Source of the DNA: Madurella fahalii
Lineage: Eukaryota; Ascomycota; Sordariomycetes; Sordariales
Direction: 5' to 3'
Assembly (NCBI GenBank): GCA_029876055.1
Contig: CM056876.1
Span: 868,001-932,000, forward strand
DNA: 64,000 bases
Numbering within the stretch: position 1 is the first letter of the stretch; each line of letters starts with the position of its first letter. Below, in pieces: positions 1 through 11,448 of the stretch. The position numbers were made by a program, and so were the translations under genes. The notes under the pieces were generated by a model, which was given only the letters and a program-made list of their open reading frames with translations, was not told where the DNA came from and searched no databases.

Positions 1-120
1 ATTCGGTTGCTCGATCGCCAACTCTCTTCAACCCTTTCCGAGGCGGTCCGTCACGATAGTTATCAGGTTTCCTCTTACGCTCATAAGCACTGACATCAAT
101 ATCCGCCAGGTGAAGGCAAG

Positions 121-408
121 ATGAAGTTCTCCATCACAGCGGCTGCTATTGCCCTGCTCGCTAGCCAGGCACATGGCTACGTGACCTACTGGTGCACCGG
201 TGACGGCGTGTGCGACAACTCGCCCGGTGTCGGCCCAACCTACGACTGCGGCGACAAGCTAAATCTCGGCGACTATAACCCGACGCGCAAGCGCTGGGGT
301 CACGGCGGCGACTCGCTTAATAGAGAGAAGTTCTGGGGCACCGGTGGCTTCTACGACTGCTGCCATGCCAAGGGCAAGGGTGCTTGCTACGACGTCCAGA
401 ACACATGA
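121..408 (+). CDS. Small secreted cysteine-rich protein (effector-like), 95 aa
   Basis: A single-exon ORF encodes an N-terminal hydrophobic signal peptide (about residues 1-19, ending AHG) and a short mature chain with six cysteines, including one CC pair near the C-terminus. It is rich in Gly, Asp and Tyr. This is the architecture of small secreted cysteine-rich proteins of filamentous fungi, which often act extracellularly at the host or competitor interface. I do not recognise a named family, so no activity is assigned. The ATG is the only one giving a signal peptide, and an A/C-rich leader precedes it. The next gene, on the opposite strand, is a broken GH55, so the locus was once a secreted-enzyme neighbourhood. 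The call of a real gene rests on signal peptide plus paired cysteines. Confidence 0.62.
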   Translation: MKFSITAAAIALLASQAHGYVTYWCTGDGVCDNSPGVGPTYDCGDKLNLGDYNPTRKRWGHGGDSLNREKFWGTGGFYDCCHAKGKGACYDVQNT

Positions 409-607
409 GCCGTTGGTTGTTGGGGCGATGGGGATAGAAACGCGGCGGGGTTGCTAATGCGAGGAGTTCGCTTTCTATAAACTAACCTTTGTACATACCT
501 CCTGCATCTTAGCATGCCCAAGCAATTTTCCCCGACGGCCTATTGCCTCAGATCATCGTGGTTGAAATCCATCTAGATCCCCGCGATATCCACTGCGTAC
601 GGTCCTA

Positions 608-3243
608 TTACCCGCTCTGCCTAAAGTACCCAGCTACCGTCGCTGTCTTGAATATCCCATCCAGAGAAGCGCCCGCATTGTCAACGCGGGTGGCAACAGG
701 GGTCGTGGTATTCCCGGCTTTTTCAAGAATCAAGTTCTTGTTATTGACAGTACTGAGACCGTACACATACAACTTTGAGTTGGACTCGTACAGCGCGGCA
801 CTGTCTTGGCAGTCGTCAGTGCACATTGTCCGGTCGGGCCCAGCTACGAAGTTCCAGAAACCGCTGCTGTAGATGTTGAGGTTGCGAGATTCGGTGATGA
901 GCTGGTAGAAGCCCATACGACATTGCATTCAACGAGGATCGCTGTCAGAACTGGGGAGCGGCTCAAGAGGTCCAATATCCATACCTGAATGTCCTCGGCC
1001 CCGCACCAATCATAGTCGGGATCGCTCGGCAGCAGCGAGTCCGCCCACGGCTCCGGAGCCAGTAATTTGTTCCCCGCCCCCTGCCAATACGCTGCCTCTC
1101 CTTGCTGCAAGCCAATAAAGAAATTCTCCGCCTTGTGAATGTTGACTTGGTAGAGGACATTGTGCTCTAGAAAACTGTCAGCTCGTTGAACTCTCTCCCC
1201 CCAAGCCAGCAGAATCACCTACCCACACCCGCCCCCAATATCCACGTCCCCTCCGTCGCCTCGACCAGCCAACCCGCCCCAGTACCGGGGTACACCTCGA
1301 CCTCCCCTCCCGCGGGGGGACCCACAACGTCCAACTGATGATCCGCCGTCCACCCCCAGGTATTCTCCCAGTACGACCCGGAGCCCCTCCGCGGATGCAC
1401 CATCAGCCTTGCCGCAAGACAGCCCTCGGGCCGCGCGCACTGCACGGCAGTGCCCCGCGCCCCGCCGATCCGCATATGCACGTTCCAGAACCCCACGTCC
1501 CCCGGCGCCTCCCCGGCCATGTTCACCTCGACCAGCACCGCCCCCGGCAGCACCTCGGCCACGGTGAGCAAAAAGTCCGACATATGCGCCACCCCCCTCT
1601 CCTCCGCCCCCCGCCTGCCGACTTGGATCATGGGCCGCGGGTGGTCCGCGTCGGCGAACTTGGCCCCCGCCGCGCTGAGCTGCGTCCAGGCTTCGCCCAC
1701 CAGCCGGCTGCCGGGCGGGAGGGTGAAGGTGTCGGTGAGGCGGTAGATGCCATGGGGGAAGTAGAGGATGTTTCCGCTTGCGGCGGCGGCGGTGACGATG
1801 GCTTGGAGGGAGGCGGTGTCGTCGTGGATGCCGTCGCCGTGGACGGGGTGGGCGGAGACGGATTTGATGTTGGTGATTTTGGAGAGCGGGTAGCTCGCGT
1901 ACGTCGGGGGAGAGCGGGTGTGGTAGGCTTTGGTGAGGGGATTGGTGAGGGCTTCGGGGCGGGAGACGGGGATGAGTTGGCCAGCGCAGAAGGTTGGGCT
2001 GGGGATTGGGTTATCGGGAGAAGATGAGTTGGAAGGGGGGTAGATATTGGCTCGGATCCAGGCCGCGTTGTCGGGGGTGGAGCCTTGGAGGAGGATTGCC
2101 GAGTTCGTCTTGACGGTCTGATTTCAAGCCAGTTAGCTAGCAGTTAAGGAAGAGGTGAAAGAGAAGGGGAAAAAATGGGGGGCCGGGAGGGAGGAAAAAA
2201 AAAAAAAAAGAGGAAAGGTGGCGTAGAAGAGCTTACCGTCACAGCCGAATCGTCCACAACCACATTCTCGAGAACCAGGGAGCCTGCAACGGTGTCCGAG
2301 TCTGCCGCGGCAACTACCGTCGTTGTGTTGCTAGCCGTGCAGTCAATCAGGTTGAGCATGCCGCTGCCGCTGCTGGCGTCAATTCCGACTTCACAGCCTT
2401 CGAGCGTAAGGCCTTGGGCTGTTGCCTGAAGTACGCTGGCAAGCCTCACGCCTGTTCTGACATCTATTGCACCCCATGATTAGCATGTCTGTTACCGTGT
2501 GACCGGGTCGGGGGATTCCTACTCTTAAAATGCAGACTTTTCAGGTGATACTGTGTCGCTGTAAACAACACGCCAATTTCTCCACCGGTGGACTGTAAGT
2601 CATTCATGATGAGAGCCGAGCCGATCCCTGGTGTCGCTAATCCAATGTGACCTTGGGCACCGAGAGGCATGTTGAAGGCCGCATTGGACAGGAGGTTATT
2701 TTGGCTAACGGTCCACTCGAGGAGGGTAATGTTCGTGGCTGAAGGCACCAGACTGCTGTCGAGGACCCAATTCTTGATGCCATGGAAGAAGCCTACCAGA
2801 CCAGAGTGGTGTTGGCCGTGTCCAATCAGTAAATACGTGTCATTGAAGGTAGCAGCCGCTTTGAGGTTGGGGAGATTGGTCGGATCGCCCATGATGAGCG
2901 TCCCGACATCGCTGCGAATGGTTGATGACACCAGATACTCTCCGGCAGGAAAGTACACAACGGCTGGCTGGCCTGTTGCGCCAAACATGCCAGAGTTCCG
3001 CATGCCGGTGTCGTCGCCAGTGTAGATAGCGCGCTGGATCGCGACTGTGTCTTCAGTCGTGCCTTCCCTGTGGCGCCGTAGTCCTTGATGTTACGGGAAA
3101 ACAGTCCAGTTCTTGCCATTTGGGATTGTTGGGCTGATGCCATTATGGTCGATGTCTTAATACCAAAATCTACCGGCAGCTGGAGGGTCAACTGAGCTCA
3201 CCACAGCGGCGGCAAGGCTTAGAAGAGATAGCAAGCACAGCAT
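608..3243 (-). pseudogene. Broken GH55 exo-beta-1,3-glucanase (pectate-lyase-3 fold)
   Basis: The protein-level match to fungal GH55 glucanases (extracellular laminarin/beta-1,3-glucan hydrolysis) is clear: a signal peptide from 3243, an FWY..DIDHNGISP block, RNIKDYGATG, a VVYFPAGEYLVSSTI beta-helix strand, a second HGDGIHDDTASLQ repeat unit and a YWENTWGW block near the C-terminus. Exons by eye are 3243-2523, 2463-2237, 2117-1223, 1166-985 and about 928-608. Exon 1 is broken three times within about 100 nt: an in-frame TAA at 3157-3159 replaces a residue after FWY, one extra base lies in the G-run at 3095-3097, and one base is missing at about 3066-3068. The last exon junction near 930-985 also does not close in frame. 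The remaining roughly 700 codons are open. A false intron (GTGAGC..TTAAG) could hide the stop in an automatic model. Either a young pseudogene or an allele with a lost start exon. Confidence 0.82.
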
Positions 3244-3669
3244 TCTGTGTAAGGGAAAAAGGATGGATAGGCGAGTTGCTTCTGGCGGATGTCTTACCCG
3301 CTTGGTTGTCGAGTTCATCGAGACGGTGGTTACATGTACTTTTCTCTGCAATCCAACGTCTTACCGGGAACTGGGTACCCGGCCCTCGGGTCTAAGTCAC
3401 GGTATTGTTGTTACATGCGCCGCGTCAGCGCCAAGATTCGCGACATTTCTCTCGGGGTAGTCTAACGTCAACAATGGCAACGGCATTCGAAGTCGGCATG
3501 TTGAAGCGTGCTTGAATCCGTTGTAGTCGGAAAGTTCAATTTACCATTACCGGTACGGCTGATATTCCCGTGTGGGGGACATGCAGGGGTTCGGGCGAGA
3601 GGGAACGGGTCCTCGAGGGGATGGGGTGCGGAACTAGTGTTGCTTAATAACTACTGCCTCACGCAGAAC

Positions 3670-3678
3670 TTATAAATG
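3670..3678 (+). promoter_or_regulatory. TATA-like element upstream of the cupin gene
   Basis: The motif TTATAAATG lies about 120 nt before the ATG at 3795, a normal distance for a fungal core promoter. The 3' part of the gene it would drive is broken, so the promoter may be a leftover. Called from motif and position only. Confidence 0.35.
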
Positions 3679-3794
3679 AGCGTATATTGGTATCTTGCAA
3701 TGAACCCTTGTTAGTGAGAAGCGCGGGAGACCACCTATACCGGTTTTTCGATCAGATAGTGTTGGATCCCACATTCATACAGAGGCCTTCCAAC

Positions 3795-4809
3795 ATGCTG
3801 TTCTGTCTTGGGGTCTTCCTCTATGTTGTGTGTGCTGTTCGCGCTGCCAGCCTCTGGGTATCAACGACACCACAGTCACCAATTCCTTACGCGCTTAAAA
3901 AAGGCCATGGTATCAAGCTGGACGGTGGCAACACCTTCCTCGTCACTGGTAATTCTCGGGGAAAGCCTTCTGCATCCTCAACACCAATGCAGGCTCGTCT
4001 GGGGGCGCTGGAGTCTTTCCACATGTGCATAAACGAACCTACGAGAACTTCTACACCGTGAAGGGCTGAGTGCAGTTATGGGGCCAGAACTTGGATTCCT
4101 ACGTCGCAAATACATCCGCCCAACAAACGCGAATCCTCGGGCCTGGAGATCTCGGCGTCATCCCGTTCAACACCATCCACACGTTCACCCTTCTGGAGCC
4201 GGATACACAGCTCACCGGCGTTCTCGTCCCAGGCGGGTTCGAGGAATTCTTCTTCAACATGAACTTGGCGCCAACCCCGGGCGCACTGCCGGGCTCTGGG
4301 GGATCAACCTGAGCGGGTTGGCGCAGTGGGATGTGTATCCGCAGCTCGACTTCGTCCCCCGGCGGGACGTTGTGAACGGCCGGGCCGGGCCAGGAAACTG
4401 GTACGACGGTCCGAATCCTCTGCCACCCGACATGTCAGCGCCGATTTGGGTGGCCAAGAACTATGGACCAAAGTTCCTCAACAGGGAGGACGGTCGCTAC
4501 CAGATTATCACACCGTTTGTCACCGGGCGGCAAACCAACGATACATTCTCGCAGGGTACCATTACGCTGAGCTCCTTTATTGATGGTGCTGAGCACCAGG
4601 CACCCGTGCTCATAAGCTCGGTCGCCACAGCATTCATGATGGAAGAAGGGCAGCTGGAGGTGACAGTTGACGGGTACGATCCGGTCAGTTTGATCGATGG
4701 GGATGTGGTTTTTATTCCCACGAGCACGTCATTCTCGTACACCGCTACGGCTGAGTTCACCAAGTTTATGTACGTAACCGGGGAGGGAAGGGTCTGGACC
4801 ACCAGTTGA
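3795..4809 (+). pseudogene. Broken quercetinase-like bicupin dioxygenase
   Basis: The sequence matches secreted fungal bicupin dioxygenases of the quercetin 2,3-dioxygenase type (flavonol ring cleavage at a metal-bound His cluster). It has a signal peptide from 3795, an HVHKRTYENFY metal-site block, GDLGVIPFNTIHTF, an LVPGGFEEFF turn, then a second cupin ending in GDVVFIPTSTSFSY and a short tail. Length (about 338 codons) equals the usual single-chain enzyme. It cannot be read through: one base is missing near 3950, an in-frame TGA sits at 4067-4069 right after the first metal motif, and one base is missing in the G-run at 4298-4302. The phase moves 0, -1, -2, as expected for two single deletions. 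All three breaks fall in otherwise conserved blocks and no intron of sensible length removes them. Lies beside the broken GH55 in head-to-head orientation. Confidence 0.8.
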
Positions 4810-5188
4810 TGGCAAAAGGAGAACCATGGGATTCAGCATTCTATCCGCGGAGTAGGCAGTCTGGCGGTTCAATGCTCAGGATCTAAGCTGCCACTAATTT
4901 GCATTCATGCCCCTGCGTTGAGCTGGACATGCAGTGAAACAGGCGCTCACTGTCAATATTTCGCTACAATGAAACAGATGATCGAGGCGACCCTGGGGTT
5001 CCCTGGATTGCGGCTTAGATACTTTGTCTGATGCAAACCAATGCTCGCGACGGCTCGCGTAGTTCTAGGGCTGTTCCGCAAATCCATGGCTAAAATACAT
5101 GTCCAAATTACCTTTCTAAATATCAATGAACTCTCGGTGGACTCAGAACAGAAAGCGCCTCAACGGCGATCTCCCCAGCACTCATTCC

Positions 5189-7644
5189 TTAGTTGCCAAT
5201 TTCCAGGTACTGTGCCTGACAGCGTGCCACTTCCTCTTTCTTCCCGTTGTTGTAAATGACAAAGAAATCCAAAGTTGCACTTCCCATCTCGATCCCTAGA
5301 GTGAATGGCACGTCCCGGAGGTTGCCTTCCCTGTGAGCCGCAAAACGAACGATATTTCCTTTCTTAACCTTGTGCGTGACGGTACAGAGCGGGTTGACGA
5401 CTAGACATCTTGTCAACAGTCTGATATCGGGGAGAGTTGGAGCGGGAAATCAGGCTTACAGTGCGCACTGAAACGGGTTGGCGGGGGGTGCTTTTGGCAG
5501 TACCACAGCGTATGTTTGAATTCGTACTTGAAGGGCCCTAAAACATGAATCCACCGGACGGCCACATGTTTGGTGATTTCTCGGTCCCGACGAATTCCCT
5601 CTTCCATTCTATCGCCCTACAGAATGGTTTCAGCCTGTTGACTCTGACTTTTGCCGTAATTAAACATTCCGAGCTAGAGGCCTCACCTGTTTAATCAGCC
5701 AGATCATATGGTCTTCAGTGCCCTTGGGACACGTAAAACCGCTGGGACTGCCTGAGTGCTGGTTCCCATCCTTATCATACGGCGCACCGACTCTGATGCC
5801 GTAGCTGTATCGCGCAATTCGACTTTGGACTGTGGGCGGTATTCCCCTTCTTAATTGCCTCGCTGAATGTTCCAAACCCCACATGGTCGCACCTCGACAG
5901 ACAGATGACCATCTGTTTATACCAATTCTTCAGCATGCAGACGGCGGGCTTCGGAGACCTAAGTTCCACTCACGAGTGTTCGGTTTGGACAACACTAATG
6001 TCTGCGTTCCTCACTTCCTCGGCGGCTTGTATCCTCTCATGCAGATACTTGTTTGCGCCAAAACCACCCACTAGAAGCACTTTCTATGTTGGGAATCAGT
6101 CTACCAGGGCACCAAGGCTGTAAGACGCTGGATTGGGTTGCTACTATATACCTTGACTTCGTGATTTTGTGCCCTGACCGCCCGAATCTGCTCGTTGACG
6201 AGAGCCACAACCTGGTTGCATACGGGGTCAAAAAGAGTCCGTAAAGCCGACCTTGGGGGATCGTGAAACGGTGGTCAGTCCATGTAATGACGAGTATTTG
6301 GGAGAGACAGGGACGCAACCCATGATCGCTCGACTTACGCGGTAATCTTGATGCGCCCGTCGACGATTCCTACGTCTGGATTGTCCTGGACGCCTTTCAG
6401 TGCCACCCACGCTAGACAGTCGGTTCCATCAAAGACCCTCTTCACCATGCGGTCAAAGTCTTCAATCATTTTTAGGCGATTGACTCTGTCAATTTCCGAA
6501 TACTCCGCTTCGCCCACAATCGTCTTGACGTAGTTTTCGAAGCGGGTATCTATGATTGCAGCTCCGCATATGTCTCCTTATATGGGGTCATTTAGGTCAG
6601 GACGGAGGACAGGAATGGCAACAACGGGGAGTGACAATTGATGAAGGGGTAAGGAGTATGCTTACCAGTACCTTCGGTACATTCTTCAACGGTTAGGGGA
6701 TTCTTTGTTAGGATCCTATAACAGATGAGGTCCTGGAATTGGATTAAGTACGGTGAATGACTCTCGGTGCTCTCTTGGTCGTAAGCAGGGACTTACAACT
6801 GTCCCGCCGCCGGCATCGCAGACCATCATGACTTCATTCTCCTGGGGATATCTTAGTGACGGGTATTTGCGGGACTTTAGACGCGGCGCGAACCTCGAAA
6901 GAGTCCCTGAAGTCTTCTCTGTCGCGGAAGACGGCGAGCGCGGCGGCCTCTGGTTCACTGACAACGGAGATGTCTCCTGGGAGACCGGCGGACGAGGCTA
7001 GAATGGAAACCTTTTTCTTTGCGCTTTGTTTCCAAATGGCCGGAACGCCGACAACGATCTTGGTGGTATAAATCGCATTCCAGCCTAAGCCGATAGTTCT
7101 CCGAATGTGCTCCTGCGTATAGAACCAGATATTCTTCAGATAGGCGGTCGTGAGCTCTTCGGCCTCCTTCACCCGGTTGGTCGCTCCTTCGGCCTCGTCG
7201 TCCGTTTCATCGAGCAGCTTCACATGTCTCGGATCCTGACCCAACGTCAACTTGAACCACCGTCGGCTCTGTTGCTTGTCTGCCTCAAATCCCCATTTTT
7301 CCCGACCCCAGGAATCACGGGATATCAGGGTAGGTATCTTGTGATAGTCCCTGGTTGTGCCCTCGGCCATTGGATTGGGCCAGTCGCGGATAAGGCGGAC
7401 CGCCTTGGCGCCGGCATTTGTCGCCCATGATACACCAGTGTAACTGAAATTGCAATCAGCGTCTGTCAGCCTGGTCGTTTTACGGCTTGTTTTGAATAAT
7501 TTCATACGTTGTGCCGAAATCTATTCCGACGACGATTTCCGGTTTGTCCATCGTGTCCATCTCGAGGGCGGAGCTCAGGGGCGATGTGTGCAACGAGGTC
7601 ACGTGACCGGAGTTAGGATCGGGTTCCACCACTCGGGTTGCCAT
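5189..7644 (-). CDS. Hsp70-like actin-fold ATPase, multi-intron
   Basis: The ATPase phosphate-1 motif GIDFGTTYTGVSW forms across the first splice (intron 7444-7507). Later come SEPEAAALAVF (connect-1 region), VCDAGGGTV (phosphate-2), LLVGGFGANKYL (adenosine motif) and VCRGATMWGLE with RIARYSYGI, the order seen in the large fungal Hsp70-like family distantly related to DnaK/Hsp12A proteins. Exons by eye: 7644-7508, 7443-6894, 6841-6797, 6732-6666, 6576-6339, 6251-6152, 6083-5974, 5912-5687, 5616-5460, 5408-5189; about 615 aa. All junctions hold phase except the last, where the two exons miss by one base, so the C-terminus (a beta-rich substrate-domain counterpart) may be misjoined or frameshifted. 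These proteins lack a canonical J-protein site and their clients are unknown. Diverges from the GTPase gene across an 840-bp gap. The in-frame ATG at 7552 is an alternative start. Confidence 0.8.
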
Positions 7645-8488
7645 TGAGGATGCTTAGTTCTTCTCTCCCCTTAAGCGAGATGAAAAACTAATATTCATTG
7701 CTTTCATGAGTCTCTTGGAGCGTTCAACGGTGACTTATGACGGCCAAGGTTGGGCTTTCATCCGAAGTGGCTGCTACTCAGTGGTTCAACCCGGGCACAT
7801 CCTCTTAGATGAGGCGCTGGGGACGCAGCATGGCGTTGGAAAATTCCGGTCCTGTGATTTGAGTAAGTCCCCCTTCGTCCTGCATCCATGCCTGATGAAC
7901 CCGCTGGGTGGGATGGAGGGCTTGTGTGGCTAAGCTCCGACCTAACAAAACCTAATCCCGGCTGTCATCTGATGAGACGGAAACCTGATTCAGCAAGTGG
8001 GGGTTTGGCAGCGATTTCGTCTTGGGCCGGAGCAGTCTCTGAAGTCATCGGTACTACAAGAAGCGCGAGAGACAATGCTCGTACGGAAACCGGTTCGCCA
8101 ACGGCACGTCCAGTCTGGTGTGGCCAACAAAGCAGCGCTGCCGGGGCCAGCCTTTGATTTGCCGTTGATTCGGCCTTTCTGGGGCCGCGTCCCGTGTCAG
8201 GCAATGTGACTCGATTTATTTGAATGAATCGACTCGCAAGGCTCGCCAGAGCCTTACATTCTTAAGTTTTTTGGTAGCACCCCTCACAGCGTTACTTTAC
8301 AGGCCTGCGTTACCCGACTTTATTAAGCCGCCCTCGGCGCCTACGGCGCTTTCTGCGTTTCCCGCACTTTGACCAACGCAACCGTTCCACACTCAAACAC
8401 CAGGGTGGCTGCCCCCGTCCCCCTTGCTACCGGGTTCAACCGAAACGAACCGCTGGTGCTCACCTTTCCATGACAACTAAAGCAGAAA

Positions 8489-9536
8489 ATGGATCTTCAC
8501 CATCAGAAGGGGCACAGGCTGAGCATGATCGTTGTCATGGGTGCAACGGGCGCTGGGAAAAGTTACTTCATCAACAAGTTGGCAGGCCCAGGGAAGCAGG
8601 TGACGAAGGAAGGAGACTCAATACACTCTTGTACGTCGCGCATTGCTATTAAATATGGAAGGTGAATCGGACTAACAGAACGGCACTGTGGAAGGTACAC
8701 AAGGTTGCTTGCCGATCCCGCTGAAGATTGGCGGTACTACCATCCTGGTGATCGACACGCCAGGTTTCGACGATGCCAAGAGGACAGACGCCGAAATCCT
8801 GACGGAGATCGCCCGCATCCTTGTGGCACAGTATAAGCTCGGGGTCGAGCTGAAGGGCATTATTTACATTCACCGCATCACTGATGTCAGGTTCAAAAGA
8901 TCCGCCGCCAAAACGCTCAACATATTCCAAAGAATATGTGGCGAAGGGTCGCTGAAGAACGTGCTGCTGACCACTTCGGGATGGACCGACAAGGATCTAG
9001 ACGTTTGCTCGAGAAGAGAGGGAGAGCTCATAGATGACTTCTGGGCATGCATGGTGGATAAAGGCTCTCGCATGAGCAGGTTCTATGGCGACCATGAATC
9101 TGCCACCATGATAGTCAGCCAGCTGCTAATGAAAAAGCCGACGGTTCTCAAGATGCAGCGGGAACTCATCGACGACGGCATGGAGCTTAAAAGCACGACT
9201 GCGGGCGCCTATTTATATGACGAGCTAGAACTCCTGAAAGGCGAACATCAGAACATGTTGGTGCAACTGGAGAGGTTGAAGCACGCCCAAGCGGGGCCGG
9301 AGGGGATCAAACGGATAGAAACCAGGCTCGATACGGAAATGCGCAAACTTCAGCAGGCGCGGAGGCAGCAAACGGATTTGGATCGACGCGTTGACGATGA
9401 GGTAGAGGAGGAGGTACAGAGACAGTCGCGGAGGCGGAACTTTCTTAAGGTGGTGCCTGTCATGATTCCCTTTCTGACATTTGTACTTAACGTCTTATTC
9501 GGGCTCTTAGGCATCCAGATTGGTCCCAGCATTTAG
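8489..9536 (+). CDS. P-loop GTPase (AIG1/septin-like G domain) with C-terminal membrane anchor
   Basis: Two exons (8489-8630, 8695-9536) give 327 aa. The Walker A motif GATGAGKS sits at residues 18-25 and the G3/Walker B motif DTPGFDD at 68-74. The splice restores a SCTQGC segment typical of the switch I region in this fungal family of 50S-ribosome-binding/AIG1-like GTPases. A canonical NKxD G4 is absent; the equivalent strand reads LLTTSGWTD. Residues about 190-290 are a long charged coiled coil (ELELLKGEHQNML.. to the ArgGlu-rich EEEVQRQSRRR), followed by one hydrophobic segment of about 25 residues that ends just before the C-terminus, so it is probably tail-anchored. Such genes are common and rapidly copied in Sordariomycetes, but their role is not established. 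Divergent to the Hsp70-like gene. A 5' splice GTACGT and 3' AAG support the model. Confidence 0.82.
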
Positions 9537-10189
9537 TTTCAAGCCCATCAACCCAGTGGCACCTTGTGCAAGGGCGTCTCATCGGACATCAATGCCTCGT
9601 GATGTTTGGTTGTACGTTGCCGGGCCCCGTCTCTCCCACCAATGGACCATCCCATACACCTGTCCGCGTAACTCTCAGCTTCCGCCACGCAAATTTCCCT
9701 GCAAGCGGGACCCCTAGCACGTTGGGCTGAGATGGGCGGAATACCCCAGGATGCGAAAGAAGTCGGGTAACGTCGGGCATTGGGTATACTTGCGTCGTTC
9801 GAGACCGGCGGAACGGGAGCCCATTTGGCGCTCGGAACCGTCCATGCATGCCAAGGCCACTAGGTGCCACCGTAAAATCTCCGGAAAACTGCTGTTGTTG
9901 GGACTGATGTTGTGAGGAACACTGGAACATTTGTCTGAACACAACAGGCCCAAAGCCCTATGCCCTTCCTGATGTTCCCCTTCCCCCCTCCACCCTGTTA
10001 CACCGCCAACTCTTCGTTACCCAGCCTTTCCTCTCTCGGAGACGATCAGGAATCAGGCGAAAAAGTGATGATCACCGACTTCCGTCACGTCCACCGAGAT
10101 GACCACGACCATCAGCAGCAGGGGTACAATTACCACCAAGTTCCGGCTCCTGGATATAGGGCGCTCGTTGCGGAGAGGACAGGAAGGTA

Positions 10190-11448
10190 ATGGATCGGGC
10201 GGCTCATCCCCGGAGCCGGTTTGGTACGGTTCTAATTTCCATTTACCCTGGAAAAAGCACGTGGATAACTCGTACTGATCACAACGAGGATATCGGGGGT
10301 AGCCTGGATAGACGGACTGAGACTCGTCCCAAAAACGGCTCCAGCAGGGATCTTGGCCCGTCGGAAGACGAACTCGCAAGATTGCGCCGCGAAAACTCGA
10401 CTTTGCGGGATCGCATCACGATGATGGAGGAGCATATTGATCGCCCGGCCTGGGTCTTTACAGACACAAACCAACTTGAGGACGACAAGATTGAGGACAA
10501 CTTTGATACTCTTTTCTCTAGAGAGATTGTCGCTTGGTCGGAAAACTTGACCATGGGCAAAGGGGTCGAGATCCAAGCACCAGGCGACTCTTGGCGCAAG
10601 CTATGTTGTCAGGTCAGTCCTTGGTGCGAAACGGCAGATAGCTTCAAGGAAAATGTCCAAATCGACCCTCACAGGAAGGTTTGTTACGTAAGGGGGCTAG
10701 TAGCGCGTGTTCTCTGCAACGAGATTTTTTACCCGACAGGGAAAGATTACTGGCTCGATGAACCAACAAGAAGCCAACTCAAATGCATTGAGATGGCAAC
10801 CGATCCCAGTCTTAAAGGTCAGTGCAACAGCAGCATTTATCTGAAAGTAATCCCGCGCTCACTTGGACGCCAGACCCCAAATCCGATCCTCTTCGATTGT
10901 TTCATGACTGGAGGGCACTTACCGTGAATCTCTTGTCCGACGCACAGCCCAAGCAAGAACCCACACAAGTGGCCGATCTCGAAAAGCTCGCCAATGACAT
11001 ATTCGACGCACTAGGCTCTGGAAATGTCGACCCTGATGTCCGGAAGTCCTTAATGGATATATTTGTGCATGCCGTCTCCTTTTCTCAAACTCTCCGGCGG
11101 CAACGGCCCTGTTGGTCCATAAAGCTTCCCGAGGTTGAATTGCAAGAGGAAAAATCCGATAAAACCACCAAACTCACGGTCCATTCGGCCAAATATGAGC
11201 CCACCACCATGTTGGATGAGAAATTCGACAATGACAAGACGCAACATGATAAACAGACAGAGTCATCTGTGCAATTCTTTATCACTCCGATCCTGTCGAA
11301 GAGAGGGAAACTCAGCGGCGAGCATTTTGACAAGGATCAGGTGCTTCGGAAAGCTGAGGTGGAAACGATAGGGCACATGTTGAACAATGGATCGTCAAGT
11401 GGTGCGTTAATAAACAGACGCCCGCCTCAAAATACCGCTTCGGAGTAA
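10190..11448 (+). CDS. Unrecognised coiled-coil protein, two exons
   Basis: Exon 1 (from 10190) is joined to exon 2 by a 56-nt intron at 10818-10873 (GTCAGT..CCAG), which turns two offset frames into one of about 400 aa. An N-terminal basic/acidic stretch is followed by a heptad-like segment (ELARLRRENSTLRDRITMMEEHI, residues about 60-82), then a conserved-looking block with WVFTDTNQLEDDKIEDNFDTLF, DSWRKLCCQVSP and a WRALTVNLLSD motif after the splice. The C-terminus is hydrophilic. I have seen this layout in uncharacterised fungal proteins but cannot name a domain. The first ATG is only the most upstream in the frame; a further 5' exon is possible, because the region from 9960 is also open. 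Same strand as the GTPase, 650 bp downstream. Confident that it is coding, not of the start. Confidence 0.6.

Noticed and set aside
1338..2027. 229-aa plus-strand ORF
   Set aside because: Antisense shadow of GH55 exon 3, low complexity.
3128..3200. Intron GTGAGC..TTAAG skipping the stop in the GH55 first exon
   Set aside because: Would remove the conserved FWY..DIDHNGISP block and still leave a frameshift at about 3067.
6152..6251. Apparent frameshift at a T5 run in the Hsp70-like gene
   Set aside because: Resolved by splicing from GC|GTAAGT to AAG|GTCGG, which keeps the frame.
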